Position numbers and translations under genes: made by a program | Notes under the pieces: model-generated | Database searches by the model: none | What the model saw: the letters and a program-made list of their open reading frames with translations, nothing else | What the model was told of the DNA's origin: nothing | NCBI GenBank assembly: GCA_947627405.1 | Contig: CANQVY010000057.1 | Location: 1-7,617 of the forward strand | Source of the DNA: an uncultured Bacilli bacterium | GTDB lineage: Bacteria; Bacillota_I; Bacilli_A; RF39; UBA660 | Length of the DNA stretch: 7,617 nucleotides | Direction of reading: 5' to 3' | In this document: positions 4,944 to 7,617 of the stretch, piece by piece | How the letters are laid out: every line of letters starts with the position of its first letter | How positions within the stretch are numbered: the first letter of the stretch is position 1

Positions 4944-7617
4944 TTATTCACCCTCCATTAATTTAAAGTCAATTGACCAAATTGATGTATATCCTTCGTT
5001 TCTTCGTATATTGCTGTCATGCACGAATTTATACTTATTTTTCCAAGAGGAAACAATAACATTTTGTTGTTCATCTAGTCCAGTAATCAACATAGCATGG
5101 CTTCCAACATCTTCAATGATATCATTTTGCATTATTGCATTCTCTAGTGCTTGATCAAGTTGTTCTCCTTTATTATAATCAGTTAATTGCTGTAAGTCAA
5201 AATGTTCCGAAGTTAAAATATTAAATTTATCTTTATTATTAAATAAAGTTGCTAATATTTCATTTTTTGTAACATCACTATCTTTTACTGAAATTGAGAT
5301 AAGATCTGATGATATGTTAATTCCCTTGGTTTTTAAATATGCATCAATTGTAGTTGTAAAATCATCATAGCTTAATCCATTGTGATTTGACTTTATGAGT
5401 TCTGATAATTCTTCATCTTGATGATTTGCTAAAAACAATTGGAATGCTAAAGGCTCTACGCAATAGCTTTTTCCAGTTTCCGTAGGAATATATAAATTAT
5501 AACCAAATTTTTCTTTGAAGATTTGATCCCCATTTTCTATACCTCCCATATAAGTACAGATGGCATTTGCAACAGCCATATATCCACATCCACTATTTGC
5601 ATAAGCAGTCGCTAAATTGATTTTTTCCATATCCGTAATATTTGGAAAATTTTTTTCCATTAAAGATTCAATATATATAACTTTAACGTTAGCTTCATCA
5701 GAAAGATATCCCCATCCATTCACTATCATGTTTTCTATCATTCCTTGTACATCGCCTTGATCTCCACCATAAATAGTATCATTAAATATATCATTTGCAA
5801 CTTCATATTTATTAATACTAATCATATTATCATCTATTTCTATCTTGTTTCTCATACCCCAAGAAATCTTTGTAGGATTTACTATATTGTTTTTAATGAA
5901 GAATTTGTCCAAATTTAAAATGGTATTTTCATTAGTCATAATATATTTTTCATATTTTTCCCCATTATATTCAAAACAAATTGAACATGGAGTATTTTTT
6001 ACATTCGTAGTAATATTGTAAGATGGTACAGATTCAATACTTACAACTTCTGCCGTTTTAACATTTTGAAATGTATAATTAAAATCGCAAAAATTGGCCA
6101 ATGAGCTAATTAATTTTTCTACATGTTTTCCGTCTATATTAAATTGTATTCTATTTAGCCCTTCTGATAATCCTTGATGTATATAAAGATTACTTTTTGC
6201 TTGATTTTTTTCAAATGAAATAATTTTGGTATTTCTATCTATGATATTTTGACATGAATCACTATTTGCATAAAAAGTTAGTTTGCCAGCTCCATCAGTT
6301 CTTATATCTACCTCTTGTAGTTTTCCATCAATCATAATTACCAAATTATAGTAACTATAGTCATCTAATCCACTTAATACAATGGAATTTCCATAAATAT
6401 TACTTATAGGTAATTTTAATGCGGCTGATAATAAATTACCTATGTTCTCGGCATATTGTTTTGTAATATTATCAATTTTATTAATTAGTTCCCCTGTTTC
6501 TTTATTTATACCAAAATACATCTGTACATATTTTATATATTGTAAATAATCAGGATTTTCATTAATGATATCTACAGAATAATATTTATCTAAAATAACA
6601 TTTAACAATTTATTGTAATTATCTAAATTATTTGAACTTTCTAAATTAACAACCATAGAAGATATAGAACCCGCTGTTGTTTTCATAACTTTATAAAAAT
6701 CTTTTACTTCTAACTTGGTTAATTTATCTAAATAGGTATCAATAGCTAACCAATTAACATTTTTTTCTGACATACTATCTAATATATTTCTATAATCAAT
6801 TAATGATAGATTATTTATGTAATTTACTAACTCTGGTTTTGAAAACAATATATTTAATTCATCATTTGATAAGGTACTGAAAGATTCAGAAATTTGGTTC
6901 ATTACCCCTAGATTATCATAATTTTTAATAATTAAATCATTTAAGTAATCCGTTTTTATTAATTCTGAAAGCATATCATAATCTGTTGTCAATTCGTAAA
7001 TACAATTATTATCTAACTCATTTATTTTCCCTGAATGAATTAAATTTAAAACTATTGCTTTCTTAAAATCAGTAATAGATGCATACCCCGCAGCATTAAG
7101 ATCATTTATTTCTGTATCATCAATATTTTTTACAAAATCAATAAAGGATTTAAAGCTTCCATAATCCTTAACTACAACGGTTAACATTTCATCAATGTTT
7201 ATAGCATTTCTAATATTATTTTCTGGTAATTCTATTGTTATCTCATCATTTTCCGATAATTCTAATGTTGTTTCATTTTCAATATTTTTTGGTACCTCAA
7301 TTTTTGAATTTGTTTTCATGTTATTTGCTTGTATCTGATTTAATGCCGACCAAATTTCCATCGTATGATATTTTTTTATTTCTATTTTCAATTCACGTGG
7401 AACATACTTAAGATTTCCGGTATTTAAATAAGATACGATCTGATTAATATATTGTTGTTGCGTATATCCTCTATTCTTACCTTGATTAATGGCATTAAAA
7501 ATATCTTGATAACAACTTGTTGAGTTATTCATATGAATTGGTTTATTAATTTTATCTTTATAATCATAGTAATTTTTATTATATACAATCTCCCCTACAA
7601 CCCCATTTTTAACAGGA
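4944..7617 (-). CDS. Large multidomain protein with C-terminal papain-like cysteine peptidase domain (5' end outside window)
   Basis: The frame stays open from the right window edge to the TAA at 4944, giving 890 visible codons. The first Met, at 7532, has no ribosome binding site, and the 28 codons before it (PVKNGVVGEIVYNKNYYDYK and on) look like ordinary protein, so the true start is beyond the edge. Numbering from that Met, residues 75-106 are an acidic linker with repeated EL(S/P)EN. Residues 115-375 are helical, residues 376-580 are beta-rich and possibly Ig-like, and residues 590-862 look like a papain-fold peptidase. That last part has NSGCGYMAVANAI with Cys649 and GSHAMLITGLDEQQNVIVSSW with His812. 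The papain Asn position falls in SSW (828-830); Asn832 is close by. The usual oxyanion Gln six residues before the Cys is Ala643, with Asn646 nearer. No membrane segment is visible. A toxin or effector cleaving a host or rival protein is one reading; a processing peptidase is another. The fold call is from motifs only. Confidence 0.8.
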   Translation of the reverse strand, partial: PVKNGVVGEIVYNKNYYDYKDKINKPIHMNNSTSCYQDIFNAINQGKNRGYTQQQYINQIVSYLNTGNLKYVPRELKIEIKKYHTMEIWSALNQIQANNMKTNSKIEVPKNIENETTLELSENDEITIELPENNIRNAINIDEMLTVVVKDYGSFKSFIDFVKNIDDTEINDLNAAGYASITDFKKAIVLNLIHSGKINELDNNCIYELTTDYDMLSELIKTDYLNDLIIKNYDNLGVMNQISESFSTLSNDELNILFSKPELVNYINNLSLIDYRNILDSMSEKNVNWLAIDTYLDKLTKLEVKDFYKVMKTTAGSISSMVVNLESSNNLDNYNKLLNVILDKYYSVDIINENPDYLQYIKYVQMYFGINKETGELINKIDNITKQYAENIGNLLSAALKLPISNIYGNSIVLSGLDDYSYYNLVIMIDGKLQEVDIRTDGAGKLTFYANSDSCQNIIDRNTKIISFEKNQAKSNLYIHQGLSEGLNRIQFNIDGKHVEKLISSLANFCDFNYTFQNVKTAEVVSIESVPSYNITTNVKNTPCSICFEYNGEKYEKYIMTNENTILNLDKFFIKNNIVNPTKISWGMRNKIEIDDNMISINKYEVANDIFNDTIYGGDQGDVQGMIENMIVNGWGYLSDEANVKVIYIESLMEKNFPNITDMEKINLATAYANSGCGYMAVANAICTYMGGIENGDQIFKEKFGYNLYIPTETGKSYCVEPLAFQLFLANHQDEELSELIKSNHNGLSYDDFTTTIDAYLKTKGINISSDLISISVKDSDVTKNEILATLFNNKDKFNILTSEHFDLQQLTDYNKGEQLDQALENAIMQNDIIEDVGSHAMLITGLDEQQNVIVSSWKNKYKFVHDSNIRRNEGYTSIWSIDFKLMEGE
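4951..4956 (-). promoter_or_regulatory. Ribosome binding site inside the upstream coding end
   Basis: GGAGGG on the minus strand forms part of the last codons (Glu-Gly-Glu-stop) of the large gene. It lies 8 bases before the ATG at 4942, the usual spacing, and leaves zero spacing to the GTG at 4951. It therefore chooses the ATG and implies translational coupling. Confidence 0.75.

Noticed and set aside
4943..4951. A GTG start at 4951 for the 215-aa protein, overlapping the upstream gene by 8 bases.
   Set aside because: The GGAGGG sequence abuts this GTG with no spacing but is 8 bases from the ATG at 4942.

Overview
The window is AT-rich, low-GC DNA that looks like a Bacillota-type (Firmicutes or related) bacterium. 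The evidence is strong purine-rich Shine-Dalgarno sequences (AGGAGGA, GGAGGG, AGGTGG), T-tailed intrinsic terminators, and Trp read as TGG with TAA and TGA as stops. Every gene I can support lies on the minus strand, so transcription runs from high to low coordinates. The exact lineage cannot be fixed from this sequence.

Reading along transcription, the window opens inside a very large protein gene (7617 to 4944) whose 5' end lies beyond the right edge. Its C-terminal ~270 residues look like a papain-fold (C39-like) cysteine peptidase. One base after its stop a 215-residue orphan gene begins (4942 to 4295), with its ribosome binding site inside the last codons of the large gene. A strong 13-bp stem terminator (4237-4275) closes this pair. 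The layout resembles an effector plus partner (immunity or accessory) module, but that role is inferred.

Next comes a complete P-type Ca2+-transporting ATPase of the single-site, plasma-membrane (PMCA-like) kind (4200 to 1621). A 233-bp AT-rich gap with several short palindromes follows. Then comes a 324-residue tail-anchored protein of unknown function with a glycine-zipper membrane segment (1387 to 413), ended by a GC-stem terminator (335-363).

Positions 100-334 hold no gene but do hold two perfect inverted repeats built from four copies of one half-site (TTGTGCA). Immediately beyond, at the left edge, are the first 33 codons of what looks like a Fic/DOC-family protein (99 to 1).

The parts most worth following are the truncated peptidase-tipped protein with its coupled partner, the repeated half-sites in front of the Fic gene, and the tail-anchored protein with its palindromic start region. 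The window shows no tRNA, rRNA, CRISPR array or insertion sequence.
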